This document shows, piece by piece, positions 36,828 through 50,525 of a stretch of 64,000 bases of DNA. A program made the position numbers and the translations under genes. How positions within the stretch are numbered: the stretch's first letter is position 1; every line of letters starts with the position of its first letter. Origin of the DNA: Tetrahymena thermophila SB210 (taxonomy: Eukaryota; Ciliophora; Oligohymenophorea; Hymenostomatida; Tetrahymenidae); contig NW_002476452.1 of assembly GCF_000189635.1 (NCBI RefSeq), positions 62,001 through 126,000 on the forward strand, written 5' to 3'. A model generated the notes under the pieces. That model was given only the letters and a program-made list of their open reading frames with translations, was not told where the DNA came from and searched no databases.

Positions 36828-38158
36828 GAGTGAGAAACTATTTAAAGGAAACTAAGTTAAATAGCTTATAATTAATTAAAATAATATTAACTAACTAACA
36901 AACAAACAAATAAATAAATAAAGATTAAATAAATACTTCTTAATACAAATAAAATAACTTTCAAAAAATAATCAATTTAAATAAAAATTTCATAAATCTA
37001 TCTATAATAAAATAATAAATTAAATTAATTTATGTGATAAACTTCTATTAAATACAAATAAATCTTTAAATATTATTGAAAATGATAATCAACCACTTAT
37101 AAAACTAATAAGTTTCAAGAGAGAAACAAATAGAAAAATAAATGTTAATTAAGTAGATAAGTAGAAAAATTAACTTATTTGCTAATAACTTAATGTTGAA
37201 GGTTATCTTCTTGATAAATTTTTTATCAAAAATCTTTAATAACTCAATAAATGTTTTAACTAATAAACAAGTTAACTAACTAAATAAGTAATAAAAGTAA
37301 GTTAGTTTAAAACAAACTTACTAACAAATTAATTAACTAAATGAAGCAATCTTATAAATTTAAAGTTATTATTGAGAATTAATATATTTTTAAACTATAT
37401 AAGATTGATTATCAAGTATTTTGTTTATAGATCATTAATTAACTATGAATGAATCATTTTATTTATTAATATGCTTAAAAAAAAAATCAATTTGTCTATT
37501 TATTTTTTGAGAAAAAAATATAAATTTATTATAAAAATTGCAACTATATTTCAAATGTATTCCAACAAACAAATTATTTTAAGAACAAAAGAATATATTT
37601 TTATCTGCTTCATTATAAGGTAATTTATTTACTATGATTTAACTATTTTAAATGTATTTTTACTTTTGACATGTTCAAATCAATTTATTAAAATATTTCT
37701 TTCATTTCATTTATTTCATAAAAACAAGCAAATTTAATAAATTTATTAATTTAGATACAGTTAGATAGATGCATTTTTATTTGATTCCACAAATTGTAAA
37801 ATAAACAAAAACATTGAAATAATAATATTTTTTAAATAAAATTTGTTTATTTTTTAATTTTGATAAAAGATAGATTTATTTGTAAGTTATTTAAATAGGA
37901 AAAATGAAATTCAAATAATATAAAAAAATGATGAATTTAAGATAAAGAAAATTAAAAATTGATTTTTACTGAAATAAATAATGCTTAATAAACAATGAGT
38001 ATTTTAAATAATTTAATATTAAATTAATTTAAATAAATATTTCTTATGTAAAATCTCAATCTAAAAATAGAATTTAAAATTAATATTAGTAAATGGATGC
38101 AATTAATTTATAATGAATATTGGGAATATAAGATATAAACTTAATGTATTATTTAATT

Positions 38159-38224
38159 TATGATGCCAAATGCGTTTATTCGTCGTTGAAATTTTTGACA
38201 TTGATTTCAGTCAAGGAATACTGA
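38159..38224 (+). ncRNA. Weak box C/D snoRNA candidate
   Basis: An isolated less AT-rich island carries ATGATGC (one mismatch to the C box RTGATGA) near its start and CTGA (D box) near 38220-38223, with partly complementary flanks. Internal C'/D' boxes are poor and no target is shown, so this is only a lead. Confidence 0.15.
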
Positions 38225-38427
38225 AAATTTATATAAAAAAAAATTTAGAAATTGGAAGTGAAATTATAAAGTAAAGAAAAGATATTTCAGTTTATTTGTT
38301 TGTTTTTTTATTAATTAAAATGATTGTGTGGGATAATAATAACAATAATAAGAAATGTTAGTTAGGCAATAAATTACACATGGCATTTTGGATGCTTGAA
38401 GGATAAATTATATATAACAAATTTGGA

Positions 38428-38449
38428 TAGTAGGTAGGTAGGTAGGTAA
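38428..38449. repeat. (TAGG)n microsatellite
   Basis: Five TAGG-type units in the convergent spacer between the Gln/Asn-rich gene and the hnRNP U-like gene. Confidence 0.85.
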
Positions 38450-38554
38450 GTAGATAGGGGGTGAGTAGAAAATCAAATGAATGATAATTAATTAATTAAT
38501 AGTGATAGTTAAAATTAATTATAAATAATAAAATGTTAATAACAAACATGTTTT

Positions 38555-41500
38555 TCATTCGTTTTGTTGTTCTTCTACCATTTCATCTTCATTCTGCTGA
38601 TCTTATTCTTAACCCTGGTTTTCATTTTCATCATGATTTGAGTTATTTTATCTATTCATTTTTCATTTTTTTATTCATAAACTTTTAAATACTTTCAACT
38701 TAAATAATTAATTAATAAATTAATTACCCTGAATTTTCTTAATATTAATTGCTGTACTCTTGTTCTTGGTCGTATCCATCCTAATCCTAAGAGTTTTCAT
38801 TTTCGTAGTTTTCTTATTGATTGTTTTAATATTCTTCTTAAGAGTTATTCATTTCTTCATCCTATTAATCATGTTCCTAATCTTGCTTGTTTTCAGATTC
38901 ATTTTAATTAGGTTGCTGCTGCTCTGCGTTATTTTAAGTAATAAATTGAATTTGATTTGATTGGCTTTTGTTTTATCCAATTTCGCTTTATTAGGTTTAT
39001 TAATTATTTCCTGTTGATCCCGCTTATTATTGCTATTGCTATTGGTATTGCTGCTGTTGTTGTTATTACTGTTGTGGTGCTTATAATTATTGTTATTGCT
39101 ATTATTAAACCACTGGCATACCTCTTTACTAAGGCTACTAAAGCTACTACATTTTTAGCTTTTCTTGAGCCTCTTTTAAAGCTTTCACTCTCTTGAAATC
39201 ATATGGTTTTAATAAAGGATGTACTTCATTAACAACAATAAGGTTATTCATCAATGCGACTCTTTAGGCTATATCTTCTTCAATTTCCAAATACTAAATT
39301 TCAGCAAAACCTTCTTCTTTAGTTGGCATAACAAAATTCTCTTACAAATTTCTGAAACTTTCCAAACATAACTTAGGATACATCTAGCATTAATTTAATA
39401 TCTGTCTTTCCCTTTTAAGCATACGTTTTCTCTAATCGCTATCACTGACCACCAACACAAATGCTTTTCTCACAAAATTCTTAAAGATTTTCAATTTTTT
39501 TAAACGAGCCTTAAGGAGTACATTGCATTAATCAATTAGAACGCTTCTCTTCTGCAGTCTAGCAATTAACTTCATGCTTTTTTCCATAATATGATTGCAT
39601 ATCTCCATTAACAAAGTTAAACTTTTAATAAAAAAAAGTAAATATTAAAATTTGTTAATTAAAAAAAATAATTTACTTCTAATTAAGATGTTAAACCTAA
39701 ATATTATTAACAATATGCTCAAATATTTCAAATGAACCGAGTAAAATTGTGTCTTGGTTTTTTTTTACCTAATATTTAAATCATTATTTTTTAATCTAAC
39801 TTTTTATAAAAAGCCTTTTTTACATATTATTGAGCAAATGTGGTTTTACCAGATGCAGGTAGTCCCACCATAAAAATAGCTTCGTATTATTCTAGAATTT
39901 AAACTATTAAATTATAACAATATTAAATTTCTTATGTTTTTTAAAATAATTTTTGTATTCAATTAAAATTAGAAGAATTAATTAAACAATTTCTTATATT
40001 TTTTAAATTATCATTAAGACTTTTTTTTTAAAATTTTAATTTTGAATAACTTATTTCTTATTTTTAAATAAATTTTAGGTCCAGGCATATTTTACTAAAT
40101 TTTAAAGCTTTTAATTAACAATTAAAAGATGAGAATAGCTGTTAAAGTTATTTGAAATATGTAATTTGAATTTTAAAATTAAATACTTAAACTCAAAAAA
40201 ATCATGAAAAAAATTCTTTTAGTGATAAAAATCTCTAATTAGAATAAATCCATTAAATGAGATTTAAAATATATTAAATTACTTTATTCATATTCTTTTT
40301 GACTATCAGAAGCTAGGTGAATGAAACTGTATTAAGATATTTTAATTTCTTCTTTACTAACAAGATTTTAAGCATTAGGAATTGAGACTTTTGCAGACTC
40401 TTGTTATTGATATGGTTATTACTAGATGTAAGGCTATTATGGGTATTATTGGTGTACGTAAGGCTATTACTAATAAGCAGCTTACTAACCATATGCATAT
40501 GGGTTCTATTAGGCTACAGGAGCTCCAGTTGCGGGAATAGGTTGTTGGGCATGATGATTTACATATTGATTTTAAGCAGTAGTTTGTGGAACAATATATT
40601 ATCCTGCAGGTAAATTTGTTTACGGAGCAACAGTTGGAGCAATATATGGGTTGGAGGTTTAAGCCTAGGGTTATCCCGGGTATGTAACAAGTGGTTACTA
40701 TACTTATGCAGGATTTTAATGAATAGGCATAACTGCTCCTGGTTATATCACAGTTATGCTAAGAGCTCCTTCAGGTTTAATAGGAAATAATTCATCTTGA
40801 TTATTTCCAAAGTTAAACATAATTTCTGCATTACGAATATTAACAGAAGGGAAATAAGCTTTGTCATTTTATTTATTTGATATCCTATAAGCTATACCCT
40901 AGAACTAACCATTTTTGTAAAATGAAAAGCTCTTATTTTAACCTTCTAAGTCAATACAACAACGAATAACATCACCAGGCCCAAAGGTTTCTCCATATTT
41001 TTTATAATTTCCTGCATAGTATCTAGTTCCTGAGTTTTCATAGCCACAGCTATCGTAATCAACGCCTAAAGCTATTTTATATTTTATATTAAAATTTTGA
41101 AAAGTATTCTTTTAAAAAAAAATTAATTTAAAGCATAATTTATAATTTAAATCAAACCCGTAGATGTTTTTGCATATTAAGTAGACCATCCTACTCTTAC
41201 TAAATGTTTAGATTCCTTCAAACTGTCGTTTATAACTAATAATTATAATCATCAATTAATTAATATTAATAATTTTAATAGGAAAAATTGCAATATTTAC
41301 TTTAATTCTTAGCTAAAGCATTAAATCCTTTGAATTCTTCAGGATCTAAATAGCGGATAATTTTTATTTCAAACATAAATCGACCGCTTCTGATACCATA
41401 ATTAGCCTTAGCCTCTATTTTGTAAAAAATAATAATATTGATGTCAAAATATAAATTGATTGCCTAAAATAAGAATATTTATTAAAAAATAAGATCAATA

Positions 41501-41628
41501 CGCTTCATTAATAGCTAAAAGCCTGCACTTTAGCATGACCTAACTATATTTCCTTCTTCATTTATGTTTAATTCAAAATCTGACTTATAAATGGACAATC
41601 TACAATTTCTTGAAGTAGCGTCTATCAT
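38555..41628 (-). CDS. hnRNP U-like protein: SPRY plus P-loop kinase-like domain, 752 aa
   Basis: Eight exons, 5' to 3': 41628-41502, 41414-41301, 41235-41158, 41071-40283, 39891-39824, 39768-39677, 39621-38728, 38651-38555, all in consistent phase, ending in TGA. Residues about 10-200 form a SPRY domain (KANYGIRSGRFMFEIKI, HLVRVGWST, GVDYDSCGYEN, GDVIRCCIDLEG, FYKNG). A Gln/Pro/Tyr-rich linker follows. Residues 370-570 are a P-loop domain with Walker A GLPASGKT (379-386) followed by ILLGS, a helical block and VLIDQCNV. This is the same order as in animal hnRNP U and related proteins, which bind RNA or chromatin and whose P-loop part resembles a polynucleotide kinase. The tail has long Gln runs, then acidic Asn/Gln/Glu-rich sequence. 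No N-terminal SAP domain is seen, unlike hnRNP U. Likely nuclear RNA-binding scaffold; catalytic activity is not proven. Confidence 0.88.
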
Positions 41629-44600
41629 TCTCTACTAAATTTGCTTGCTAGCTTGTATTAAATATTTAATTAAAAGCAATTTAATTTAGAATAGTCTTAT
41701 TAAATTACAATGATCATAAATCTGATAATTTAATTCATTAATTAAAACATCTATTTTCAAGTAAAAATATCTTCAATTTTTAAAATAGTAGTTTCTACAT
41801 TTTAATTTATTATTAACATTTTTTCTACAAATTTTTTATTAAATATTAACAATGAATTTAAAATTAAAAGCATTCTATTTATTTATTTTTTTAATAATAT
41901 TTTAATTTATTTTAATTTGCTGATTTAATTTAATTTTTCTACAATAAATTTATTTAAGTAAAATTTATAATATTATTTTCCATTTTTAATATGACATAAA
42001 AATGAAATGAGCAGCTATTTTATAAAAAAGCTTATATTTATTTAATGAATAAAATATATTTTAATTATACAAAATTTAGTCTACATAATTGTTTAATTTA
42101 TGAAAATCTAATATTTTATAATGAATCATATAAATCAATTAAATTTTACTTAAAACTTACTTAATAAATAAAACATATTACTAATGAATACAAATATTAA
42201 TTAAGCTATAAACTATCCTATAAAGAAGTAAATTAATATATAAATAAATTAAAAAATCATTATTAAAATATTTGTGCTAGGATCATATATATTTTTGTTT
42301 AGTATTAAATTAAATTCAAAAGGATAAAATTTGAATGGCTTAAAAAGAAATTTCTAAAATAAAATAAATTAAAAATAAGAAAAACAAAATATAAAAAAAA
42401 TAATTTATTTTATTGATTGATTGATAATTAAGTTAATTAAAAGCATTTATATATTAAATAACAAAGATATCTATTAATATGTTAAAATAACAGAGAGATA
42501 TTTTATTAAAGGCAGTAAGTAAATTGATTAAAATATAAATATTGTACTCTCTCGAATTGTGAATAATACATACATATAGGCTTTATTGAAGATAGATTAA
42601 GTTTGATACACGATTTTTCTAAATATTTGTTTATTTTATTAGAGCTCCTAAAAACTTGATAAATTTAACAATTTATTATTTTAGCAAATAGGCTAAAACA
42701 TTTGTTCTTTTTTTGTAACAAAATTTAGATAAAATTCCTTGTATATACTTTAATTCTTCTTAGCCATAAGTATTGATTTTTTTAATTCGAGCATTTAATT
42801 GATTAGATAATAAATTAATTAAGAACTTTATATTTTCAATAATTATTTTAGAATTTGAATTATCAAATATTTAATATATTTAGATTTTTTATTGCTAATA
42901 TTAAAGATATTCAGGTATATCTTATTTATTTTACTTCAATTAATTTAGCATTCCTTTTTCTTAGCCATTAAACTAAAAAAGATTACCGATTGATTATTTT
43001 TGTTTCCATGTGGTTAATATACGCATTTATTTATTTATGATTTAAGTTTTATTATTTGCATATTCATAGATATAACATCTACATACATTTATTAAAATCA
43101 TTTTCATTTGTTTTATAAGTAATTTATGTTAATGAAATAACTTTATTATGACTATTTACTTTCGTTTATTAAGAAAAGCATTATTTTTGCTATTCTATTT
43201 TTTAATTTATCTTTAGATTATTTATTAATTATTTTAAATTTACTCGATTTCAAAATTTATTTCAATGATTGCAATAACCAAGAAAGATTAATTACTGGAT
43301 ACTTTCTCTGATAAAGAAGTATAATAAAAACAAATTCATTTATATAAATTTTTAATTAATTTTTCGTTTTTATTGGCTTGTAAAGGTAAATGTAATTTAC
43401 CGAATTAAATAAAATCTTTCTTCTAAGATTTTTCCATTTTTTTGTAAATATTAATTTACTATAAATTAATTGAAATATTAATTAATAAACTGAACTTTTC
43501 TCCATATTTTGTTTTACTTCATTAATTTAATTTAATAAATAAATCGCACAAGATTAATTGTCTAATTTTAAAAATAATTGCTTTTTTCTAACAATATATT
43601 TTTAGAATTTAACTTACTTTATGATTCAAGTTTTCTAAAGTGTTTAAGACGTTTCCTTACTGATGGCTATTTCATTATTAACAAAGATTGGCTATAATAA
43701 ATATTAAATAATGTAAAGAATCTTATTCAAGGATTGATTATTGATCAATTGATTTTTTTAGTTTTTTGTGTTATTAAGCTAATTAAACAAAATGTTTTAG
43801 AATAAAAATAGATCAGTAATAAATAATTTCTTATTCAATTCTAAACAAACTTTTGGCTTCCATATGTTAAAAATAATTAATGCGCTAAAAGTACTGAAGA
43901 TTGAAGACACACACATAAATTATATCAAGAATAACAAATTGAATTATAAAAATGTAAAATGTTGTAAAATGATTCAAATTACAATTTAAAATTAATAAAA
44001 TAAGAAATTATTATGTCAGAATTAATTACATATGAGTTTTAATACTTTAAAATAAATTAATAATTTTATTCTTTGTCTTAAAATATTGCAAATATAACCT
44101 TTGTTAATAGATTTAACAAGAAAGGTATTACAATATTTTTATTAACCAATTTAAAAAGGCTGTTCTTTTTTGTTGTTAAAGTTCTCACTGAATTTATTTT
44201 TTTAATTTACTAGATAAAAGTAATTCTTTTGTCAAATTAATAAAACAAACATTCAGATATTATTTATTAATTAATTAATCATCTATTATAGAAACTTTCA
44301 GATTTGTTTCTAAAAAATTAAATGAAAATTAATTAATTAATTAATAAATCATTGTTCAGTATATATTTTTTATTTTAAGGTTACTAATTCTATAAAATAG
44401 GATTTAGTACTATTAATCAATCATTTTTTCATTTTTTGGATAAATTATTTGGCAACCCAATATTAAAATGGATTCGTTTTTAAGATCATTATAACATTTA
44501 TTTGCTGCTTTCTAATTAAATTTAAGTAATGCTCAAAATTTATTTTATTAAAAAATTAAATATAAAATTAATTTATTATTTGCTAATAATAAGTTTAGTC

Positions 44601-45832
44601 AAATACTTATTGCAAGAGTTAGTTTAATTTATTTGTGTTTGTAAAGATTTTTGAAAATTTACTAAAATATATAGCTTCATTCTTTTATTACTGATAAAAA
44701 GCAAAAAGAATGATTCTAAGAGTGCTTCAAAACAATTTTTCAGTGAACTAAATTGGTTCATTCATTATTCTCAATTAAGAAAATACAGAGTTAAATAAAT
44801 ATTTTATTTAGTTTTTTATGAGTTAGCTCTTTATTATATCTTATTAATTTTATGAATTAGCCAATAGACTATACTAATCCAAAAGTAAAATTGAGTGGTT
44901 TGGTTTCAAAAAATATTACAAAATCTTGAAAAACTTATGATTAATTAGCATTTGTTTAAATCTTTAGCATTCCATAGTTTATTTTTTTAAAAATCATATG
45001 AAAAACTTATTTGATTAAATTTGATATTTTAACTGAAAATTTTAATCATAATTTTTAACTTTTTCGTTACTTTAATTAACAACAAAAAAAATACTTGCTC
45101 TTTAGATAGTTTTAAAACTTTTCAAAAAATAATAAATACTTATATTAATGTTTTAATTTATTCCTCAATTTCATGTTCATGAAAAATAATTGATTATATT
45201 TAATACATTAATACATAGTAATAGAATCCAGCACTTTTTTTGTTAGTCCAGTATTAAAAAAATAAAGTAAAAATCAAAATTATTTATTTGTTACAATAAT
45301 TAAAAATACACTCCAAATATTCTTTTAATTACAAAACTAACAGCCTCTTTATTTGGTATTTTTAATTAACTAATAATCATAAAACTTTTATTTTTAAAAT
45401 TTTCTAAATTTAAAATAAAGAGAGAAAGATATGGTTCATTCAATCGATATCTTCATTTTTTCAAATTATAAATAGGAAATTGATAAAATTTATAAATTAG
45501 TCTTTAGCTTAACCAACAGAATCGTATTCTTAATTTAAAGTTTCTTTATTATTTCTTTAATAGCAATCAATTTTTTATAAATATAAAAGTAAATTTTATA
45601 ATATTTATTACAATAATTTTAATTATGCTTAAAAAAATTTATTTAAATTATTTATACTTATTTTTGATTTGCTTAGAATTTAAAAATAAATACATAATCA
45701 GAAAATTAACAATTGTAATTGTTGGAATTATTTAATAAATATAAAGAAATATAATAGCTTTAACTTTCTTCATGAAATAAATCTTTTATTAATCTACAAA
45801 TATTTATTACAAACACAAATTTGCAAAAAATA
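41629..45832. other. 4.2-kb stretch with no supported gene
   Basis: Upstream of the hnRNP U-like gene and downstream of the methyltransferase. Extremely AT-rich. Open frames at 43265-43624 (119 codons) and about 44700-44940 (52-76 codons in two frames) have Phe/Ile/Asn/Lys-rich composition and are not called. No tRNA, repeat array or GC-rich island seen. Confidence 0.5.
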
Positions 45833-46510
45833 TCATGCCTTACAGTCAACCATAAATATTTTAAATAAGTTAAGGAATGGGTTGAAGGTAGAAGTAACTC
45901 TCACCTTTTTATTAACTTCCATGTTGCAATTTTTTAACAAATCATCGAATTCATTTTCATAAGTAATGTTGCCAAAATCGATTGTGGTTAAGTACTTAAT
46001 GAGTGGTTTCATCTATTCAAAGAGAGGGTTTTTCTTTTGATGAAGAGTAAGCAAGAAAATGATTCTACCGTCTTTCTTCACTAATTATTTTGCTAATGCT
46101 ATTGCTTTTTCTCTTTCAGGCATTAACATAAATGAAAAGCTGAATAAAACAATATCAAACTATCCTTCTTTCTTAGCATCAAGTTCGTAGAAGTTTTGCA
46201 ATCTGATTTCTACGTTTTTCTTATCTTTGAATAGCTTTTAAGCTGCCTTAACATAATTTTCGTCAATATCTACACCTAGAATCTTAGCATTTTAAGGGAA
46301 TTTAGATGCTATTTTGTATAATGGTAATCCAGTACCAATACCTATATCAAGGATGCTATCAAGAGAAACATCTTTCTTTTGTTCTTCTTTCTTCAAGTAG
46401 TCTGCTAAATATGAATGTGTAACTACAGTAAGAACTCTGCTAATGAATAAATTGTAAATCCAAACTGGAATTATTTACAATATTTCTTTGAATTTTGCTA
46501 TTAAGCCCAT
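45833..46510 (-). CDS. Class I SAM-dependent methyltransferase, 225 aa
   Basis: ATG 46510 to TGA 45833-45835, one exon. The glycine-rich SAM-binding motif I is LDIGIGTG (residues 54-61), followed by the acidic motif GVDID (about 79-83). Post-motif strands follow: FDIVLFSFSFMLMP, then GRIIFLLTLHQKK. This matches the Rossmann-fold methyltransferase superfamily. The first 35 residues (IPVWIYNLFISRVLTVVTHS) are partly hydrophobic and may associate with a membrane. The substrate cannot be read from the sequence; the compact size and lack of extra domains leave small molecule or protein substrates open. Codon use is less AT-biased than that of nearby genes. Confidence 0.88.
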
Positions 46511-47410
46511 TATTATTTTATACTTTCTTTCTTTCCTTCCTAATATTTTAATTAATCAATATTTTATAAGCTGAATATCTTAATATAAATCGTTTAGAAC
46601 TAACTTTTATAAGATAAATTGATGAATGGAAAATTGTTCTATCTTAAGCCTAAAATTGTCAACATAAACAAACAATTAAAATAAATAAGGATTTACTGGG
46701 GGACATAGAAAAAAAATATTAAATCCAATGCAAAATTTCGCGAGTTTTTAATTAATAAAAAATAAAAACTACTTCTCTCTTTTAATAATTTCTAGAAATT
46801 TTCTATAAGTAATTATTTATTTTTGATTTAGCATTGAAATTATTTTTAAAGAATGGCATTGAAAGATATTTATTTTATTGAGTAAATTTAGTAAATCAAT
46901 CAATATTTATTCTATTTTATGTAGAATATCTCTTAATGCAAATTAAGAAATAGAAATAAATTGCTTTTAAATTTTACTAAAATTAGAAATATTATTTAAG
47001 AGATTAATTTAAAAGATATTATTATTAATCAATAAGCTTTAAGCAGCTAATTGATTTGAATGAATTCTAAAAGGAATTTTGAAATTTCAAATAATTTTAT
47101 AAAATTATAATTACTATTAAATTGAATCAATAGTAAAAAGTGTTTTTTTATTCATTTCTTTTTTTAAAACTTGTTAAATATACCATTCATGATTTACATT
47201 AAATAATATTTAGTTATTTCGATTATAATTTCTTTTAAAAAAATAATCTTTTTACAATCTTTACAAAACTTTTACTTATTATTTTATAAATCGTTTTGAT
47301 TTTAAACTTAAATTGTTTTTATTCTACTTCGTTATATTTATTTAGTTATTAGTAGATCTTTCTTTAATTTTTTTGTTTTAAGTATTTAATAGATGCCTAA
47401 ATTAATCTCT
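46511..47410. other. Divergent intergenic region before the array
   Basis: 0.9 kb, AT-rich, no gene seen. The duplicated array sequence begins at about 47411. Confidence 0.5.
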
Positions 47411-48562
47411 TTATTCTTTAGAATTGTGTAGAATAATTTTAATATTGAATGTAAAATTTATCTAATTAAAAAAAATATCTGATGACTGACCTTTTTGTTT
47501 GCTTACATTATCCAGAAAGAAAATGTTATTAATGATTCTTGTATTTTAATTTTTTATAGATCTTTAAAATTAGCCACAAAAATAAAGAAATAAATTATAA
47601 ATAAAATTTAAGAAAGAAAATTTATCAAATCAATTTTTTTATCATCAAAATATCTTGAATGATTAAATTTTCTCCATAAAAATTTTATTATCTTAACTTA
47701 GATTTTTTTTTTATTTTTTTTTTTATCATTTAAATATAATTTTTTTTCCTCCAGAGCTTTGATAAAATTTTTTAATTTATGACTAAAAGTTAATTAACTT
47801 TCTCTACTTTTATTAACTATTAACTAAATTTATTTTTCCAGATAGAGTAATACATTTTTAAAGTTTTTTTTATTTATTGATCTTACAGCTTTTATATTTT
47901 TAATAACTTTTTATTTTATTAATTTCTGTGGATAATTTTTAATATGCTTGAATCTTATTGTTATATTTTACAAATATATCACTTACTTTATCATTAAATT
48001 ACAAAAGACAAAATAAAAATAAATATTTTTGTTGTGTTGCTTTTTTTTTAGCTTCAAATATTTATTTATTTTCCTAATCAAAATAAGTTTTTAAAATTTT
48101 TACCAGTAGAATGATTTCTTATTAGAAGGATATTTTTATGGTTTAACTTATTGTATGTACCTTTATTTGTCTAATTAAAAACTTATTTTATTTACTAATA
48201 TAATTATTCTTTTTGTATTAAAATTTAGATGATATCTAAACTTTCTTTTTAGCGCTATTTAAAATTGTTTGAAGACTTTAAATAATAAAAGATTTTAAAA
48301 ATATTTTAATTTTATATTTTTTAAATATAAATTTATTCTTTTTTATTAAAAATTTCTTAATAAATTTAAAATATCTCATTTTTATGCTAATATTTTGAAA
48401 AGTAGTTCAAGAAAGTTACTTACTTACTTACTTAATTTTTTAGCTTACACTTTATGTATGGTAGGTATTTTTATTGATTTGGAGATTATTGATTATTAAA
48501 AAATCTAAAACTTAGCTTAATTTTATAATAATTAATTTAAAAAAAGATTAGATACTGTGATT

Positions 48563-50525
48563 ATGAGTTAAAAATCAAATATTTTACAAAAATGTGATAT
48601 CTTCGGATCTCCATTCTATCAAAAAGTGAATTAAGATGACTATAAAAAGAAAACAGCATTAGGAGGATTTTTTTCAATTATGCTAATTTTATTTACTATT
48701 TCTTATTTACTTTACTTGATTATTTAAATAGACTCTGGATAAATCCCTCCTAGTTTTATTTAATATGATGAAAATACGATTGATGGTACAAAATATGAAC
48801 TTTTGTCAAATAAATTTAAATTGTATATGACTAAATAACTATCTAATATTGAGTAAGAAAGAAAATTATAATTTTTTGATATTACTTTATAATAGGAAGA
48901 TATATAAAGTGGATAAAAAATTACACTAAACTCATACTTTAGTCATGATAATGTCTTAATGTTTGGAGAATCTGATCCCATAAATCTTCAACTTAAAAGT
49001 AACGCTACTTACTCTTTATATGGAACTTGTATATCTATTTATATTTCGAAATGCTCTGGAAATCTACTAAGAAATAAAAATTTTAGATGCGCTACATAAG
49101 ATGAAATAAATGAATATATAATTAACTCTGAATAAGGATTAGTTATGCAATTACGTATATAAGAAGACAACTTTTCCATAAAAAAATAAGAGAAATTTTA
49201 AACACTCTTAAGTGCAAATATATTTTTTAATACTAAATTTTAAACTTTCAGTTTATTAAAAGCAAGTTTACAAGAAGTTAATATTTAAAAAGGATTACTT
49301 TTTCAATCAAACTAGTAACATAGGCAAATTTATTAATTGGAATAATAGAATTTAAATAATTAAAATAGTAAATAGGCTATGGATAATTATGCAGAATTTG
49401 CTATTTATTTAGATAACTAAGTTAGAATTATTTAGATGGAATATACTAAAATACCTTAAATTTGGGCTCAAGTATGGGCTATAGCATCTCTGTTATACCT
49501 ATCTAGACATATATTCTAGCCTATTGCCTTAACATCTCTCGCATAGGATTTTTTAAGTATATAACTCAAATATTATTACAAAAAAACAGCAATAAGATTA
49601 ACTTAAGAAAATGGTATACCAAAATAAAATTAATCTTACCAAGATGTTCACTAATAAGCTGAATTTATTGCAAAATAAAATGAAGACATTTAAAGCAATA
49701 AAAATTATTTCGAAATCTCTCGATACTAAAAGTAAGTACTTTATTTATCAAATAAAATCTTATAATTTTTAATTTATGGAAAATATCTCAAAAAATAAAT
49801 TAAATTCTATTTTTTTTTTGAGTAAAAAATTATTAATTTGTTTCTAATTAGTTTTTATTTTTTTATGAAAAAGATGGAAGACATTTTTGTTACCTAAAAT
49901 TTGTTTAAAAAAGAAGAAAGTAAATAATCAAAATTAGTAGATTTTAAATCTTTTGAGAAAATAAACAAACAAAGATTTATGCTTTTTTGAGATGCAAAAG
50001 GAATTTTTAAGATTGAAAACAGCAATAAAATTATTGTTAACACCTGAGTAATATGCAGCAATTCATATGTGTGGTTGCGATTTATTAGATGGTGAATCAA
50101 AACTTGATTTAGAGTAAGGCTAGATTTCATCAAAGAAAGATTCTTAATTTAATTAAATCGAAGACAAAATTGAAGAAAATTCAAATATAAGCTCTTCTGA
50201 TATTTAAACTCCTATTAATAGTTATTAACTTGATAAAAATATTATTTAACCAAGTAGTGAAAAAGTTTAAAATCATTTAGAGTTAATGGAAAAAGTGGAT
50301 ATAGATTCTGATTACAGAAAAAGCTGTTTAGAGAAGTTTTTAAGCGAAAATTAATAAATAAATTAAAGTGAATAGGTATTACTCAATCAAAGAATACGTA
50401 ATTGTATAGTAGGTATTTAAAGTGATAATTTAAATACCATAAATTAGGTAAATTAAGATTAATATACATATATTGAATATAATAGCATATCTAACAATTA
50501 ATAAAGTATTGTTGCTGCTTCATGA
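48563..50525 (+). CDS. Array membrane protein, copy 1, 606 aa
   Basis: Exon 1 48563-49731 (389 codons plus 2 nt), intron GTAAGT..AG, exon 2 49874-50525 ending in TGA. The N-terminus (DIFGSPFYQKVNQDDYKKKT) leads into a strong hydrophobic segment at residues 34-55. A long, probably extracytosolic region with paired Cys (ISKCSG, FRCATQ) follows. Then a second hydrophobic stretch starts at about residue 301 (WAQVWAIASLLYLSRHIF). A charged C-terminal part of about 290 residues is mainly encoded by exon 2 (LEKFLSENQQ). The overall plan resembles a large family of ciliate 'putative transmembrane proteins' of unknown function; I know no biochemical role. The minus-strand ORF at 49894-50133 is the antisense of exon 2. 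Confidence 0.88.

Larger units (their letters stand above)
36828..38554. other. Convergent intergenic region
   Basis: 1.7 kb between convergent gene ends. AT-rich, with many (AAAT)n and (ACAA)n runs. The only less AT-rich island is at about 38160-38222 (see the ncRNA candidate). Confidence 0.5.

Noticed and set aside
38760-39196. Two Leu/Ile/Val-rich plus-strand ORFs resembling membrane proteins
   Set aside because: They are the antisense of the Gln/Asn-rich tail of the hnRNP U-like gene.
43265-43624. 119-codon plus-strand ORF in the gene-free gap
   Set aside because: Composition is Phe/Ile/Leu/Asn/Lys as in random AT-rich DNA, and with a single stop codon such lengths are expected by chance.
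44700-44940. Overlapping open frames of about 52-76 codons in two plus-strand frames in the gap
   Set aside because: Slightly protein-like, but short, overlapping each other, with no start context or partner exons.
49894-50133. Four conserved 79-aa minus-strand ORFs, one in each array unit (also 54146, 57592, 61188)
   Set aside because: They are the antisense of the well-supported exon 2 of the array genes; their conservation follows from the sense strand.
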